A DNA stretch of 64,000 nt from Clostridia bacterium (GTDB taxonomy: Bacteria; Bacillota; Clostridia; Oscillospirales; CAG-272): positions 1 through 64,000 of the forward strand of contig JAFTXX010000001.1 in NCBI GenBank assembly GCA_017461475.1, written 5' to 3'. The translations under genes and the position numbers were made by a program. The notes beneath the pieces are model-generated. The model worked only from the letters and a program-made list of their open reading frames with translations. It searched no databases and was not told the origin of the DNA. Below, one piece after another: positions 41,278 through 51,595 of this stretch (position 1 is its first letter; every line of letters starts with the position of its first letter).

Positions 41278-41910
41278 ATGAAGAAAGCAATCATTGGTAA
41301 GAAGCTCGGCATGACACAGATCTTCCTTGAAGACGGCAGTGTCGTTCCGGTAACCGTAATTGAAGCTGGCCCTTGCACAGTGGCTCAGAAGAAGACGGTT
41401 GAAACAGACGGTTATGATGCAGTACAGCTCGCATTCGGCGATGTTAAGGAAAAGCACATGACCAAGGCAGAAATCGGTCACTTCAAGAAGGCCGGTGTTG
41501 ATGCCAAGAAGCACCTCAAGGAATTCAGACTTGACAACGCTTCCGAGATGAACGTTGGTGACGTTGTATCAGCCGATACCTTCGCCGCAGGCGACAAGGT
41601 CGACATCACAGGTATAACAAAGGGCCGCGGTTATTCGGGCGCTGTTAAGAGATGGGGCAACCACATACTTCGTATGACTCACGGTACCGGTCCTATCCAC
41701 CGTCAGGTTGGTTCTATGGGCGCTAACTCATCGCCTTCTAGAGTTTTCAAGAACAAGAAGATGGCAGGACAGTACGGTAACGAGCAGGTAACTGTTCTCA
41801 ACCTTGCTGTTGTTAAAATAGACGCGGAAAAGAACATCATCGCTGTTAAGGGTGCCGTTCCCGGTGCCAAGGGCGGTATCGTGTTCATCCGCAACTCGGT
41901 TAAAGCATAA
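41278..41910 (+). CDS. rplC: 50S ribosomal protein L3
   Basis: 210 residues. The family start [18 protein letters not shown] and the loop [14 protein letters not shown] that reaches the peptidyl-transferase centre are visible. An early assembly protein of the large subunit. TGGAGGAAA precedes ATG; rplD follows by 20 bases. Confidence 0.98.
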   Translation: MKKAIIGKKLGMTQIFLEDGSVVPVTVIEAGPCTVAQKKTVETDGYDAVQLAFGDVKEKHMTKAEIGHFKKAGVDAKKHLKEFRLDNASEMNVGDVVSADTFAAGDKVDITGITKGRGYSGAVKRWGNHILRMTHGTGPIHRQVGSMGANSSPSRVFKNKKMAGQYGNEQVTVLNLAVVKIDAEKNIIAVKGAVPGAKGGIVFIRNSVKA

Positions 41911-41930
41911 CGGAAGGAGGAAAAAACACA

Positions 41931-42554
41931 ATGCCAAACATTAAAGTAGTAAACATGGCAGGTAAGGAAGTGAGCGAGCTCACTCTCAGCGATAAAGTGT
42001 TCGGTGCCGAGGTTAAAGGCGCAGTCCTCCACTCTGCTGTAAAAGCTTACCTTGCAAATCAGAGACAGGGCACACAGTCCACTCTTACCCGCACCGAAGT
42101 AAGCGGCGGTGGTAAGAAGCCCTGGAAGCAGAAGGGTACCGGCCGTGCTCGTCAGGGTTCGACCCGTTCTCCTCAGTGGACACACGGTGGCGTAGCACTC
42201 GGCCCCAAGCCTCGTTGCTATCACATCACCCTTAATAAGAAAACCAAGAGAACAGCACTGTTCGGTGCACTTTCCGCTAAGGTCGCTGAGGGCAAGATGA
42301 TCGTCGTTGACGAAATCAAGGCTACTGAGTACAAGACCAAGACCATGACCGCAATGCTCGACGCTATCGGCGCTGACAAGAAGACACTCGTTGTTCTTCC
42401 TGAGGTTAACGCTATGGTTGTTAAGAGCTGCGGCAACATCGACGGCGTAAACACCACCGTTTACAACTCCATCAATGTCTATGACATTCTTAACTGCGAC
42501 ACTCTCGTAGTTGATGCAGCTGCTGTAAAGAAGATTGAGGAGGTATATGCATAA
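41931..42554 (+). CDS. rplD: 50S ribosomal protein L4
   Basis: 207 residues. The extended loop GGGKKPWKQKGTGRARQGS (about residues 58-76) reaches into the exit tunnel where macrolide-resistance changes occur in other species. In E. coli L4 is the repressor of this operon, so it is a candidate partner for the 40613-40882 leader. Its TAA shares a base with the rplW ATG. Confidence 0.98.
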   Translation: MPNIKVVNMAGKEVSELTLSDKVFGAEVKGAVLHSAVKAYLANQRQGTQSTLTRTEVSGGGKKPWKQKGTGRARQGSTRSPQWTHGGVALGPKPRCYHITLNKKTKRTALFGALSAKVAEGKMIVVDEIKATEYKTKTMTAMLDAIGADKKTLVVLPEVNAMVVKSCGNIDGVNTTVYNSINVYDILNCDTLVVDAAAVKKIEEVYA

Positions 42555-42847
42555 TGAAACTTTCACAGGACATTATCATTAAGCCTATCATCACTGAGAA
42601 GAGTATGGATATGCTTGCTGACAAGCGCTACGTATTCAAGGTAGCTGATGACGCAACAAAGCCTGAGATTGCTGCTGCAATTGAGGAAATGTTTGATGTT
42701 GAAGTTGCAAGTGTTAATACTATCAGCATGAAGAAGAAGCCCAAGAGACTTGGCGTTCACGCAGGTTTCACCGGCGAGTGGAAAAAGGCTATCGTAACTC
42801 TGAAGCCTTCGTCGAAGACTATCGCGTTCTTCGACAGCATGAACTAA
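42554..42847 (+). CDS. rplW: 50S ribosomal protein L23
   Basis: 97 residues, with DIIIKPIITEKSMDML at the start and KKPKRLGVHAGFTGEWKKA. L23 lies at the tunnel exit and is the docking site for SRP and trigger factor. Its start overlaps the rplD stop (TAATG). Confidence 0.98.
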   Translation: MKLSQDIIIKPIITEKSMDMLADKRYVFKVADDATKPEIAAAIEEMFDVEVASVNTISMKKKPKRLGVHAGFTGEWKKAIVTLKPSSKTIAFFDSMN

Positions 42848-42866
42848 GATAGGAGGATAAAGAAGA

Positions 42867-43697
42867 ATGCCTACTATTAAGTATAAGCCGACGACAAACG
42901 GCCGCAGAGGTATGACAGTACCCTCCTTCGAGGAAATTACCAAGTTTACCCCTGAGAAGAGCCTCATCGTCATTAAGAAGAAGCACTCCGGCCGTAACAG
43001 CTACGGCAGAATCACCGTTCGTCATCACGGCGGCGGAAACAAGCAGAAGTACCGTATTGTTGACTTCAAGCGCAACACTGAAGGTGCTGCAAAGGTTATC
43101 GGCGTTGAGTACGACCCTAACCGCACTGCTTACATCGCACTCCTTGAGTACGAAGACGGCACTAAGAGCTACATCATCGCTCCTGTTGGTCTTACCGACG
43201 GCGACGTAGTTTACTCCGGTGCTGACGCGGATATAAAGCCCGGTAACACACTTCCTGTGGCTAACATCCCTGTTGGTACTTTCATTTACAACATTGAACT
43301 TTACCCCGGCAAGGGCGGTCAGCTCGTTCGTAGCGCAGGTTGCGCAGCTCAGCTCATGGCTAAGGAAGACGGCGTAGCACAGGTTAGACTTCCTTCCGGC
43401 GAGGTTCGCATTATTCGCCTTGACTGCAAGGCTACCATCGGTCAGGTCGGCAACATTGAGCACGACACTGTTAAGGTTGGTAAGGCAGGTAAGACTCGTC
43501 ATAAGGGTATCCGTCCTACCGTTCGCGGTTCTGTCATGAACCCCTGCGACCACCCTCACGGTGGTGGTGAGGGCCGCGCACCTATCGGTCGTCCCGGTCC
43601 TGTAACTCCTTGGGGCAAGCCTGCTCTCGGTCTTAAGACCAGAAACAAGAAGGCAAGAACCAACAAGTTCATCGTTAAGCGCAGAAACAGCAAGTAA
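42867..43697 (+). CDS. rplB: 50S ribosomal protein L2
   Basis: 276 residues, including [16 protein letters not shown] and the conserved [18 protein letters not shown] near the C-terminus, with the His important for peptidyl-transfer in E. coli. One of the most conserved ribosomal proteins. AGGAGG site 10 bases before ATG; 19 bases after rplW. Confidence 0.98.
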   Translation: MPTIKYKPTTNGRRGMTVPSFEEITKFTPEKSLIVIKKKHSGRNSYGRITVRHHGGGNKQKYRIVDFKRNTEGAAKVIGVEYDPNRTAYIALLEYEDGTKSYIIAPVGLTDGDVVYSGADADIKPGNTLPVANIPVGTFIYNIELYPGKGGQLVRSAGCAAQLMAKEDGVAQVRLPSGEVRIIRLDCKATIGQVGNIEHDTVKVGKAGKTRHKGIRPTVRGSVMNPCDHPHGGGEGRAPIGRPGPVTPWGKPALGLKTRNKKARTNKFIVKRRNSK

Positions 43698-43716
43698 GGA
43701 AAGAGAGGCACAGTAA

Positions 43717-43998
43717 ATGAGCAGAAGTCTTAAAAAGGCGCCCTATGTAGAAGAAAAACTCTACAACAGAATCGTTGCTATGAACGAGTCGGGCGACAAA
43801 AAAGTTCTTAAAACCTGGTCGCGTGCATCTACAATTTTCCCCGAATTTGTCGGCCACACAATTGCTGTTCATGACGGCAGAAAGCATGTTCCGGTATATG
43901 TTACCGAGGACATGGTAGGTCGCAAGCTCGGTGAATTCGCACCCACCAGAACATTCAAAGGTCACGCAGGTTCTAAAACCTCGAACAACGGTAAATAA
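43717..43998 (+). CDS. rpsS: 30S ribosomal protein S19
   Basis: 93 residues, with [15 protein letters not shown] and [19 protein letters not shown]19 binds the 16S head with S13 near the A site. rplV follows after 49 bases. Confidence 0.97.
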   Translation: MSRSLKKAPYVEEKLYNRIVAMNESGDKKVLKTWSRASTIFPEFVGHTIAVHDGRKHVPVYVTEDMVGRKLGEFAPTRTFKGHAGSKTSNNGK

Positions 43999-44047
43999 TC
44001 AAAAAATTACGAAAGTCGCATAATAGCGAAGGGAGGCAAAGCCTTAA

Positions 44048-44383
44048 ATGGAAGCAAAAGCGCATCTTAAATATGCGAGAATTTCTCCCAGGAAGGTGAA
44101 GATCGTGCTTGACCTCATCAGAGGCAAGGATGTAGCAACTGCAATGGCTATTCTTAAGAATACCCCCAAGAGCGCATCCGAGTATCTCACCAAACTGCTG
44201 AGAAGTGCAGTCGCAAATGCAGAGAATAACTTTAACATGGACGCATCCAAGCTTTACGTATCCACTTGCTTTGTATGCCCCGGTCCGACTCTTAAGAGAA
44301 TCATGCCGAGAGCACAGGGCAGAGCTTACAGAATCAACAAGAGAACAAGCCATGTTACAATCGCGGTAAGCGAGAAAAACTAA
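44048..44383 (+). CDS. rplV: 50S ribosomal protein L22
   Basis: 111 residues. [18 protein letters not shown] and the tunnel loop region [18 protein letters not shown] are typical. L22 lines the exit tunnel opposite L4. A GGGAGG site lies upstream. Confidence 0.97.
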   Translation: MEAKAHLKYARISPRKVKIVLDLIRGKDVATAMAILKNTPKSASEYLTKLLRSAVANAENNFNMDASKLYVSTCFVCPGPTLKRIMPRAQGRAYRINKRTSHVTIAVSEKN

Positions 44384-44401
44384 TAGAAGGAGGTTAAACA
44401 G

Positions 44402-45139
44402 ATGGGTCAGAAAGTAAATCCTCACGGTCTCCGTGTTGGTGTAATTAAGAACTGGGACTCGAGATGGTTCGCAAAGGACGAAGTTTTCGGCGATACTCTC
44501 GTGTCTGACTATAAGCTCAGAAAGTATCTTAAGAAGAAACTCCAGGATGCTGGTGTTCCTAAGATCGAAATCGAGCGTGATGCTAACCGCATCAAGGTAT
44601 TTATCCACTGTGCAAAGCCCGGTATCGTAATCGGCCGCGGCGGCGCAGAAATCGACAAGCTCAAGATGGACATCGCAAATGTTGCAGAGTGCCCTGTTGA
44701 GAGCGTTGTTGTAAATGTAGTAGAAGTTAAGAGCCCTGATCTCAACGCTCAGCTCGTTGCTGAAAGCATCGCGTCTCAGCTTGAGAAGAGAACTTCCTTC
44801 CGCCGTGCTATGAAGCAGGCGATCGGTAGAACTATGCGTCTCGGCGCAAAGGGTATCAAGGTAACTTGCAGCGGCCGTCTCGGCGGTGCTGAAATCGCAA
44901 GAGTTGAGCATTACCATGAAGGTACTATTCCGCTTCAGACTCTCCGCGCAGACATCGAGTACGGTTTCTGGGAAGCAAATACCACCTACGGTAAAATCGG
45001 TATCAAGGTTTGGATCTATCGCGGCGAAGTTCTTAACGAAGTAAATCGTCAGAACCAGGCTCGCGAGGACAGAAGACCTCGTCGTGCTCCTCGTGAGGGC
45101 GGCAGAAGAAACAACAATAAGGAAGGGGGCAACCGCTAA
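44402..45139 (+). CDS. rpsC: 30S ribosomal protein S3
   Basis: 245 residues with the start [18 protein letters not shown], the KH domain ([14 protein letters not shown]) and an Arg/Asn-rich C-terminal tail from about 215 ([17 protein letters not shown]) that is longer than in E. coli. S3 helps form the mRNA entry helicase. It overlaps rplP by one base. Confidence 0.98.
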   Translation: MGQKVNPHGLRVGVIKNWDSRWFAKDEVFGDTLVSDYKLRKYLKKKLQDAGVPKIEIERDANRIKVFIHCAKPGIVIGRGGAEIDKLKMDIANVAECPVESVVVNVVEVKSPDLNAQLVAESIASQLEKRTSFRRAMKQAIGRTMRLGAKGIKVTCSGRLGGAEIARVEHYHEGTIPLQTLRADIEYGFWEANTTYGKIGIKVWIYRGEVLNEVNRQNQAREDRRPRRAPREGGRRNNNKEGGNR

Positions 45140-45567
45140 TGTTAATGCCTAAGAGAGTTAAGTACCGTCGTGTTCACCGCGGCAGACTTACCGGTAAGGC
45201 TATGCGCGGTAATACCATTACTAACGGTAATTACGGTCTCGTTGCCACCGAACCCGCTTGGATCACATCTAACCAGATCGAGGCAGCCCGTATCGCGATG
45301 ACACGTTACATCCGCCGTGGCGGTCAGGTTTGGATCAAGATTTTCCCCGACAAGCCGATCACAGAGAAGCCTGCTGAAACTCGAATGGGTTCCGGTAAGG
45401 GTTCACCCGAGTATTGGGTAGCGGTTGTTAAGCCGGGCAGAGTACTTTTTGAAATGGACGGCGTTGCTGAGGACGTTGCAAGAGAAGCTATGCGTCTTGC
45501 ATCTCATAAGCTCCCCATCAAGTGCAAGTTCGTTAAGAAGGAAACTACAGAAGTTGGGGAGGAATAA
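45139..45567 (+). CDS. rplP: 50S ribosomal protein L16
   Basis: 142 residues starting [17 protein letters not shown], the usual start for the family, with [21 protein letters not shown]16 contacts the A-site tRNA near the peptidyl-transferase centre. Start overlaps the rpsC stop; rpmC follows by 3 bases. Confidence 0.98.
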   Translation: MLMPKRVKYRRVHRGRLTGKAMRGNTITNGNYGLVATEPAWITSNQIEAARIAMTRYIRRGGQVWIKIFPDKPITEKPAETRMGSGKGSPEYWVAVVKPGRVLFEMDGVAEDVAREAMRLASHKLPIKCKFVKKETTEVGEE

Positions 45568-45570
45568 GCC

Positions 45571-45759
45571 ATGAAGGTTACAGAACTTAGAGACATGACT
45601 GCCGACCAGCTCCAGGCAAAGCTTAAAGAGCTTAAAAGCGAGCTTTTTAATCTCCGTTTCCAGCACGCAATCAACCAGCTCGAGAATCCTCATAAGATTA
45701 CCGATGTTAAGAGAGACATTGCGCGCGTAATGACAGTTCTTCAAGAGAAGAACGCGTAA
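45571..45759 (+). CDS. rpmC: 50S ribosomal protein L29
   Basis: 62 residues: a helical hairpin with MTADQLQAKLKELKSELFNL followed by RFQHAINQLENPH. It lies at the tunnel exit next to L23. Confidence 0.96.
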   Translation: MKVTELRDMTADQLQAKLKELKSELFNLRFQHAINQLENPHKITDVKRDIARVMTVLQEKNA

Positions 45760-45771
45760 GGGGTGAAAAAC

Positions 45772-46026
45772 ATGGAAAGAAATCTTAGAAAAACACGTGT
45801 TGGTAAGGTTATCAGCGACAAGATGGACAAGACCATCGTTGTAGCAATTGAAGATAACATTAAGCATCCCAAGTACGGTAAGATCATCAAGAACACAAAG
45901 AAGATTCACGTTCACGATGAAAAGAATGAATGCGGTGTAGGCGATACCGTTTCCGTAATGGAGACCCGCCCGCTGTCCGCTACTAAGAGATGGAGACTTG
46001 TTTCCATCATCGAAAAGGCGAAATAA
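45772..46026 (+). CDS. rpsQ: 30S ribosomal protein S17
   Basis: 84 residues from ATG at 45772 ([20 protein letters not shown]). This start has AAGGGGTG 6 bases upstream; an in-frame GTG three codons earlier lies within that site. [14 protein letters not shown] is the family end. S17 is an early 16S binder. Confidence 0.96.
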   Translation: MERNLRKTRVGKVISDKMDKTIVVAIEDNIKHPKYGKIIKNTKKIHVHDEKNECGVGDTVSVMETRPLSATKRWRLVSIIEKAK

Positions 46027-46071
46027 GTAGATAGGTCAAAGCACTTATCGAAATAAGGAGGAAACGCTAGA

Positions 46072-46440
46072 ATGATTCAGCAGCAGACATTAATGAAAGT
46101 TGCCGATAACACCGGCGCTAAGGAACTTATGTGTATCAGAGTTCTCGGCGGTACCGGTCGCAGATATGCAAATATCGGTGATATCGTTGTTTGCGCCGTC
46201 AAGAAGGCAGCACCCGGCGGTGTTGTTAAGAAAGGCGACGTTGTTAAAGCGGTTGTCGTTAGAAGTGTTAAGGGCCTTCGCCGTGCGGACGGTTCCTACA
46301 TCAAGTTCGACGAGAACGCAGCAGTAGTCATCAAGGATGACAAGACCCCTAAGGGCACTCGTATTTTTGGCCCTGTGGCAAGAGAGCTTCGTGATAAGGA
46401 CTTCCTTAAGATCCTTTCCCTCGCTCCCGAAGTACTTTAA
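46072..46440 (+). CDS. rplN: 50S ribosomal protein L14
   Basis: 122 residues: [19 protein letters not shown], then [17 protein letters not shown] and [16 protein letters not shown]14 is at the subunit interface. First gene of the spc part; a 45-base gap after rpsQ. Confidence 0.98.
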   Translation: MIQQQTLMKVADNTGAKELMCIRVLGGTGRRYANIGDIVVCAVKKAAPGGVVKKGDVVKAVVVRSVKGLRRADGSYIKFDENAAVVIKDDKTPKGTRIFGPVARELRDKDFLKILSLAPEVL

Positions 46441-46458
46441 TCAAGGAGGTAACATAAA

Positions 46459-46776
46459 ATGGCAAACAAGCTTCACGTTAAGAAGGACGATACCGTTGTT
46501 GTTATTTCCGGCGATGACAAGGGCAAGAAGGGTAAAGTTCTCACAGTCTCCCCCGAGGAGAAGAAGGTTATTGTTGAAGGTGTCAACATTGTAACCAAGC
46601 ATGCTAAACCCCGCAGACAGGGCGAAGCAGGCGGTATTATGAAGGTAGAAGGCGCACTCTACGCAGACAAGGTTCAGCTTTTCTGCTCCAAGTGCAACAA
46701 GGCTACAAGAGCAGCACACAAGGTAGACGGCGACAAGAAGGTTCGCGTTTGCGTTAAGTGCGGCGCAGAACTTTAA
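46459..46776 (+). CDS. rplX: 50S ribosomal protein L24
   Basis: 105 residues. The KOW motif (VVISGDDKGKKGKVL) is near the start. The C-terminus holds two CxxC pairs (CSKC and CVKC), which suggests a zinc-ribbon-like end. Confidence 0.97.
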   Translation: MANKLHVKKDDTVVVISGDDKGKKGKVLTVSPEEKKVIVEGVNIVTKHAKPRRQGEAGGIMKVEGALYADKVQLFCSKCNKATRAAHKVDGDKKVRVCVKCGAEL

Positions 46777-46792
46777 GGAGGTGCAGTAAGTC

Positions 46793-47332
46793 ATGTCAAG
46801 ATATGCAGAAATGTATAAGAAGGACGTCGCTCCTGCGCTCATGAAGAAGTTCAACTACAAGAGCCCCATGCAGATTCCTAAGTTTGACAAGATCGTTGTC
46901 AACGTAGGTGCAGGCGACGCAAAAGAAAATTCCAAAGTTATCGATTCGATCATCGAAGAAATCACCATGATCACAGGCCAGAAGGCTGTTCCGACCTATG
47001 CAAAGAAGTCGGTTGCAAACTTCAAGCTTCGTGAAGGCGTAAAGATCGGCGTTAAGGTAACCCTTCGCGGCGAGAATATGTACGAATTCATGGATAAACT
47101 CTTTAACCTCGCACTCCCCCGCGTTCGTGACTTCAAGGGTATCAACCCCAACGGTTTCGACGGCAGAGGTAACTATGCGCTCGGTCTTAAAGAGCAGCTT
47201 ATCTTCCCTGAAATCGAGTATGATAAGGTTGAAAAGGTTCGCGGTATGGATATCGTATTCGTTACCACCGCAAACACCGACGAAGAAGCACGTGAGCTCC
47301 TCACTCTTATGGGCGCTCCGTTTGCTAAATAA
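46793..47332 (+). CDS. rplE: 50S ribosomal protein L5
   Basis: 179 residues, with [18 protein letters not shown] and [20 protein letters not shown]5 binds 5S rRNA and contacts P-site tRNA. Start at 46793 with AAGGAGGTG upstream. Confidence 0.98.
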   Translation: MSRYAEMYKKDVAPALMKKFNYKSPMQIPKFDKIVVNVGAGDAKENSKVIDSIIEEITMITGQKAVPTYAKKSVANFKLREGVKIGVKVTLRGENMYEFMDKLFNLALPRVRDFKGINPNGFDGRGNYALGLKEQLIFPEIEYDKVEKVRGMDIVFVTTANTDEEARELLTLMGAPFAK

Positions 47333-47346
47333 GGAGGGGACAGAAA

Positions 47347-47532
47347 ATGGCAAAGAAGTCTATGATTCTCAAGCAGCAGAGAGAGCAGAAGTTCTCCACC
47401 AGAGAGTACAACCGCTGCAAGATCTGCGGTCGTCCCCATGCTTATCTTCGTAAGTACGGCATCTGCCGTATCTGCTTCCGTGAACTCGCTTACAAGGGCG
47501 AAATTCCGGGCGTAAAGAAAGCAAGCTGGTAA
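47347..47532 (+). CDS. rpsN: 30S ribosomal protein S14, zinc-binding type Z
   Basis: 61 residues. C24, C27, C40 and C43 (CKICG...CRIC) form the zinc site of the short S14 form. A zinc-free paralogue, if present, is elsewhere. It is followed by an unusually long 107-base gap with three hairpins before rpsH. Confidence 0.97.
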   Translation: MAKKSMILKQQREQKFSTREYNRCKICGRPHAYLRKYGICRICFRELAYKGEIPGVKKASW

Positions 47533-47542
47533 ATCTCCCATC

Positions 47543-47622
47543 TATCGGCAGGAAAACGCAAACGTTTTTACCACCGATAAGCCGCCGGAGCCAGCAACCG
47601 GCAGCAAGAATTTTTAACTTGC
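47543..47622 (+). promoter_or_regulatory. Three-hairpin leader upstream of rpsH
   Basis: Hairpin 1 has TATCGG (47543-47548) with CCGATA (47574-47579), an internal loop, and AAAACG/CGTTTT around CAAA. Hairpin 2 is GCCGG (47584-47588) with CCGGC (47598-47602). Hairpin 3 is GCAAG (47604-47608) with CTTGC (47618-47622), just before TAGGAGG of rpsH. In E. coli S8 represses the spc operon by binding an mRNA helix with an internal loop. A similar role is possible here and is inference. Confidence 0.5.
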
Positions 47623-47639
47623 ATTAGGAGGAAATTAAA

Positions 47640-48035
47640 ATGCAAATTTCAGACGTAATTGCAGATATGCTCACTCGTATCAGAAATGCAAACAATGCAA
47701 AGCATGAGACAGTTGACATCCCTGCATCCAACATGAAGAAGGCTATCGCAGAGATTCTCGTAAACGAGGGCTACATCAAGGGTTATCAGATCCTTGAGGA
47801 CAACAAGCAGGGTATCATCCGTGTTACCCTCAAGTATGTAGGTAAGCAGAAGGTTATTCACGGTCTCCGCCGCATTTCCAAGCCCGGTCTCCGTATCTAC
47901 TCCAACTGCGAAGATATGCCTAAGGTTATGAACGGCCTCGGTATCGCGATCGTATCTACCTCTAAGGGTATTATGACCGATAAGCAGGCTCGCAAAGAGA
48001 ATGTCGGCGGCGAAGTTCTCGCCTTCGTATGGTAA
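47640..48035 (+). CDS. rpsH: 30S ribosomal protein S8
   Basis: 131 residues: [19 protein letters not shown], then [20 protein letters not shown] and the C-terminal [21 protein letters not shown]8 binds the central 16S domain and represses spc translation in E. coli. TAGGAGG precedes ATG. Confidence 0.98.
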   Translation: MQISDVIADMLTRIRNANNAKHETVDIPASNMKKAIAEILVNEGYIKGYQILEDNKQGIIRVTLKYVGKQKVIHGLRRISKPGLRIYSNCEDMPKVMNGLGIAIVSTSKGIMTDKQARKENVGGEVLAFVW

Positions 48036-48053
48036 TTAAGGAGGGTAACAGAC

Positions 48054-48593
48054 ATGTCAAGAATTGGTAGAATGCCTATCGCTGTTCCCGCCGGTGTTAC
48101 CGTAACAATCGGCGAGGGCAACGCAGTAACCGTTAAGGGTCCTAAGGGCGAGCTCGCTCAGACTTTCGCTACCTGCCTCACCATTAAGCAGGAAGGCGCT
48201 GAGGTTGTTGTAACTCGTGACTCTGAAGAAAAAGAAGTAAGAGCCCTTCATGGTCTTACAAGAGCTCTCCTCTCCAACATGGTTGTTGGTGTAACCGAGG
48301 GCTTCTCTAAGAAACTCGAAATCGTCGGTGTTGGTTACAAGGTTGAAAAGACCGGCAACAAGCTCACTCTCAGCCTTGGTCACTCTCATCCCATCTATGT
48401 TGAAGAGGGCGACGGTGTAACCTTCGAGGTTCCGGACCTCAACACTATCATTGTCAAGGGTATTGACAAGCAGGTAGTAGGTGCAGTAGCAGCTAAGATC
48501 CGCAGCTACAGAAAGCCTGAGCCTTATCACGGCAAGGGCGTTAAGTACTCCGACGAACACATTCGCCGCAAGGCCGGTAAGACCGGTAAATAA
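48054..48593 (+). CDS. rplF: 50S ribosomal protein L6
   Basis: 179 residues. Start MSRIGRMPIAVPAGV; C-terminal RSYRKPEPYHGKGVKYSDE. Two homologous domains. Binds near the sarcin-ricin loop. Confidence 0.98.
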   Translation: MSRIGRMPIAVPAGVTVTIGEGNAVTVKGPKGELAQTFATCLTIKQEGAEVVVTRDSEEKEVRALHGLTRALLSNMVVGVTEGFSKKLEIVGVGYKVEKTGNKLTLSLGHSHPIYVEEGDGVTFEVPDLNTIIVKGIDKQVVGAVAAKIRSYRKPEPYHGKGVKYSDEHIRRKAGKTGK

Positions 48594-48611
48594 TGAAAGG
48601 AGTGGACACAG

Positions 48612-48971
48612 ATGGTTTCAAGAAAAGACAGTAACGCAGCACGTCTTAAGAGACATGCAAGAGTTAGAGGCAAGATCTCCGGCACAGCTGAGACTCCTCG
48701 TCTTTGCGTATATCGCTCCAATGCGAACATTTCCGCTCAGATCATCGATGATGTTAAGGGCGTAACTCTGGTATCCGCTTCCAGCCTTGAAAAGGATTTC
48801 AAGCTTAGCGGCGGAAACAAGGAATCTGCAAAAGAAGTCGGCAAGATGATTGCTGAAAGAGCAGTAGCTAAGGGAATCACCAACGTGGTATTCGACCGCG
48901 GCGGTTATCTCTATCACGGACGTGTATCGGAACTCGCTGAAGGTGCTCGCGAGGGCGGCCTTAAGTTCTAA
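48612..48971 (+). CDS. rplR: 50S ribosomal protein L18
   Basis: 119 residues, with [20 protein letters not shown] and [20 protein letters not shown]. Binds 5S rRNA with L5. Confidence 0.97.
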   Translation: MVSRKDSNAARLKRHARVRGKISGTAETPRLCVYRSNANISAQIIDDVKGVTLVSASSLEKDFKLSGGNKESAKEVGKMIAERAVAKGITNVVFDRGGYLYHGRVSELAEGAREGGLKF

Positions 48972-49030
48972 TTCCGGTTTGTACACAGTTTGAAATTTTA
49001 TTTCATTCACATTAATTAAGGAGAAAAAAC

Positions 49031-49540
49031 ATGGCATACAGAAATGATGCGGCTAAGAAGGATACGGAATTTTCCGAAAGCCTTGTAGCCCTCAACCGTG
49101 TTTCCAAAACCGTAAAAGGTGGTCGTATCGCAAGATTTACCGCTATCATGGTAGTAGGCGATAAGAACGGCCGCGTAGGCTACGGTCTCGGAAAAGCAGC
49201 CGAGGTTCCGGACGCTATCCGCAAGGGAATTGAGGATGCTAAGAAGAATATGATTACCGTATCCCGCAAGGGTTCGACTATCCCTCACGAGATCATCGGT
49301 GAGTTCGGTGCAGGCAGAGTTCTTCTCAAGCCCGCCGCTCCCGGTACCGGTATTATCGCAGGCGGCGCAGTACGTCTCGTACTCGAGCTTGCTGGCATTA
49401 GCAACGTTCGTGCTAAGTGCCTCCGTTCCAACAACCCCACCAATGTCGTAAAGGCAACCTTTGAAGGCCTCAAGGCTCTCCGTACCGCTGAGCAGGTAGC
49501 TGCTATCCGCGATAAGAGCGTTGAAGACATCAAGGCATAA
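49031..49540 (+). CDS. rpsE: 30S ribosomal protein S5
   Basis: 169 residues. [19 protein letters not shown] and [20 protein letters not shown] mark the double-stranded RNA-binding and C-terminal domains. S5 contributes to decoding accuracy. A 59-base A+T-rich gap precedes it; AAGGAG site. Confidence 0.98.
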   Translation: MAYRNDAAKKDTEFSESLVALNRVSKTVKGGRIARFTAIMVVGDKNGRVGYGLGKAAEVPDAIRKGIEDAKKNMITVSRKGSTIPHEIIGEFGAGRVLLKPAAPGTGIIAGGAVRLVLELAGISNVRAKCLRSNNPTNVVKATFEGLKALRTAEQVAAIRDKSVEDIKA

Positions 49541-49553
49541 GGAGGACGCTGTA

Positions 49554-49733
49554 ATGGAAAAGGTAAAAGTAGTTCTTACAAAAAGCCTTATCGGCGCAAA
49601 GCCGAACCAGAAGGCAACCGCAAAATCGCTTGGACTCAATAAAATCGGTGACAGCATCGAACACGTAAACGATGCAGTTCTCGGCGGCAAGGTGAAAGTA
49701 CTTTCCCACCTTGTTAAGATTGAGACCGTTTAA
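49554..49733 (+). CDS. rpmD: 50S ribosomal protein L30
   Basis: 59 residues from ATG at 49554 (MEKVKVVLTKSLIGAKPNQK), with AAGGAGG upstream. An in-frame ATG at 49521 lies inside rpsE and is rejected. Confidence 0.96.
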   Translation: MEKVKVVLTKSLIGAKPNQKATAKSLGLNKIGDSIEHVNDAVLGGKVKVLSHLVKIETV

Positions 49734-49783
49734 GTTTTGTCTTGATACAAAACTAAAACAACATCAAACAAAGGAGGACAATC

Positions 49784-50224
49784 ATGAAGCTTCATGAACT
49801 TTCACCGGCAGAGGGCTCCGTAACCCCTGCATACCGTAAGGGTAGAGGTCCCGGCTCCGGTAACGGCAAAACCGCCGGCAAGGGTCACAAGGGCCAGAAC
49901 GCACGTAGCGGCGGTGGCGTAAGACCCGGCTTTGAGGGAGGTCAGCTTCCTCTTTACAGAAAGCTGCCGAAGAGAGGTTTCTACAACAGATTTGCTAAGG
50001 AGTATTCCGTAGTAAACGTAGAAGCGCTCAACAAATTTGAGGACGGCGCAGTAGTAGATCTTGCAGCACTTGCAGAGGCAGGCGTTGTTAGCCAGCCTAA
50101 GAGCGCGCTTAAGATTTTGGGCAAGGGCGAGCTCGCTAAAAAAATCACTGTTAAAGCAGCAGTCTTTTCGGCGAGTGCCAAGGAGAAGATAGAAGCAGCA
50201 GGTGGAAAGATCGAGGTGGTATAA
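49784..50224 (+). CDS. rplO: 50S ribosomal protein L15
   Basis: 146 residues: [20 protein letters not shown], the Gly-rich [18 protein letters not shown] and [17 protein letters not shown]. It ends directly at the secY start (no gap), so the two are coupled. Confidence 0.98.
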   Translation: MKLHELSPAEGSVTPAYRKGRGPGSGNGKTAGKGHKGQNARSGGGVRPGFEGGQLPLYRKLPKRGFYNRFAKEYSVVNVEALNKFEDGAVVDLAALAEAGVVSQPKSALKILGKGELAKKITVKAAVFSASAKEKIEAAGGKIEVV

Positions 50225-51574
50225 ATGTTTCAGACATTTAAGAATGCATTCAAGATCCCCGATCTCAGAAAAAAGATTCTTTTCACCCTCTTTATAATTC
50301 TTCTTTATCGTATAGGTTCCGCAATTCCTGTTCCGTTTGTAAACGGTAACATGCTCGAGTTCTTCACCGAGTATGGCACCGCTACATCAGGTCAGGGCGG
50401 TATCTTCGATTTGCTGAACACCATGTCGGGCGGCGCTATGTCGCAGGCGACACTCTTCGCTCTCGGCGTTCAGCCTTATATCAACGCATCCATTATTATT
50501 CAGCTTCTTACCATTGCTATCCCCGCACTTGAGAATCTTTCCAAGCAGGGCGAAGAAGGCAAGAAGAAACTCAACACTATCACCCGTTTCGTAACTGTTG
50601 CACTTGCACTTATCATGAGTATCGGTTACTACATGCTTCTCAAGAACGAAGCATTCGGTCTCCCTGTTCTTAACAATACTACATGGTTTGCAGGCGTTGT
50701 TATCGTAGCATGCTACTGCGCAGGCGCTTCGCTTGTTATGTGGCTCGCTGAGAAGATCAACGAAAGCGGTATCGGCAACGGTATCTCCATCATTCTTTTT
50801 GCAAACATTATCGCACGTCTTCCCAGCGGCGCAGCATCCGTATGGATGACCGCTATGAACATGTTCAAGCAGGGCGGTGTGCACATTGCACTGGGCATTC
50901 TCTTCATCATAGCAATCGTTGTTGTTATGGTAGCACTCGTAGGCTTTGTAGTATTCATTACCGAGTCTGAGCGCAGAATTCCCGTTCAGTATGCAAAGAG
51001 AGTTGTCGGCAGAAAGATGTACGGCGGACAGAGCTCCACTCTTCCCATCAAGCTGAACATGACCGGCGTTATGCCTATCATCTTCGCAAGCACAATCTGC
51101 TCTCTCCCCTCCACCATTCTTATGTTTATCACTAAGCCCGAATCCGGTTTTGGTCTCACTGTATACAATTTCTTTGATACAGTGTTCAACCCCAACACCT
51201 CCGTGGTTTACATCATTCTCTACCTCATCCTGATTATCGCATTTGCATACTTCTATGTTGCAATTTCGTTCAATCCCGTTGAGGTTGCGAATAACATCAA
51301 GAAGAATGGCGGTTCTATTGTCGGAATTCGTCCCGGCAAGCCTACTGCTGATTTTATTTCCAAAGTTTTGTCTAAAATCACACTGATTGGTGCGATTTTC
51401 CTCGGCTTCATCGCTGCATTCCCGATGGTTCTGAACCTTATCAACTCCGGTATGTTCGGCAGCATCGCATTCGGTGGTTCGTCACTCCTTATCGTAGTCG
51501 GCGTAGCACTTGAAACTGTAAGAGAGATTGAGGCACAGATGACAATGCGCCATTACAAGGGCTTTCTTGACTAA
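50225..51574 (+). CDS. secY: Protein translocase subunit SecY
   Basis: The 449-residue channel protein has ten predicted membrane helices. Family segments YRIGSAIPVPFVNG, FALGVQPYINASIIIQLLT and GIGNGISIILFANI are clear, as is the cytoplasmic C5-type loop QYAKRVVGRKMYGGQSS and the end MTMRHYKGFLD. It forms the Sec pore with SecE and SecG. Overlaps no gene but starts at the base after rplO. Confidence 0.98.
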   Translation: MFQTFKNAFKIPDLRKKILFTLFIILLYRIGSAIPVPFVNGNMLEFFTEYGTATSGQGGIFDLLNTMSGGAMSQATLFALGVQPYINASIIIQLLTIAIPALENLSKQGEEGKKKLNTITRFVTVALALIMSIGYYMLLKNEAFGLPVLNNTTWFAGVVIVACYCAGASLVMWLAEKINESGIGNGISIILFANIIARLPSGAASVWMTAMNMFKQGGVHIALGILFIIAIVVVMVALVGFVVFITESERRIPVQYAKRVVGRKMYGGQSSTLPIKLNMTGVMPIIFASTICSLPSTILMFITKPESGFGLTVYNFFDTVFNPNTSVVYIILYLILIIAFAYFYVAISFNPVEVANNIKKNGGSIVGIRPGKPTADFISKVLSKITLIGAIFLGFIAAFPMVLNLINSGMFGSIAFGGSSLLIVVGVALETVREIEAQMTMRHYKGFLD

Positions 51575-51595
51575 TTAGTCTAAACTGAGGTACCT

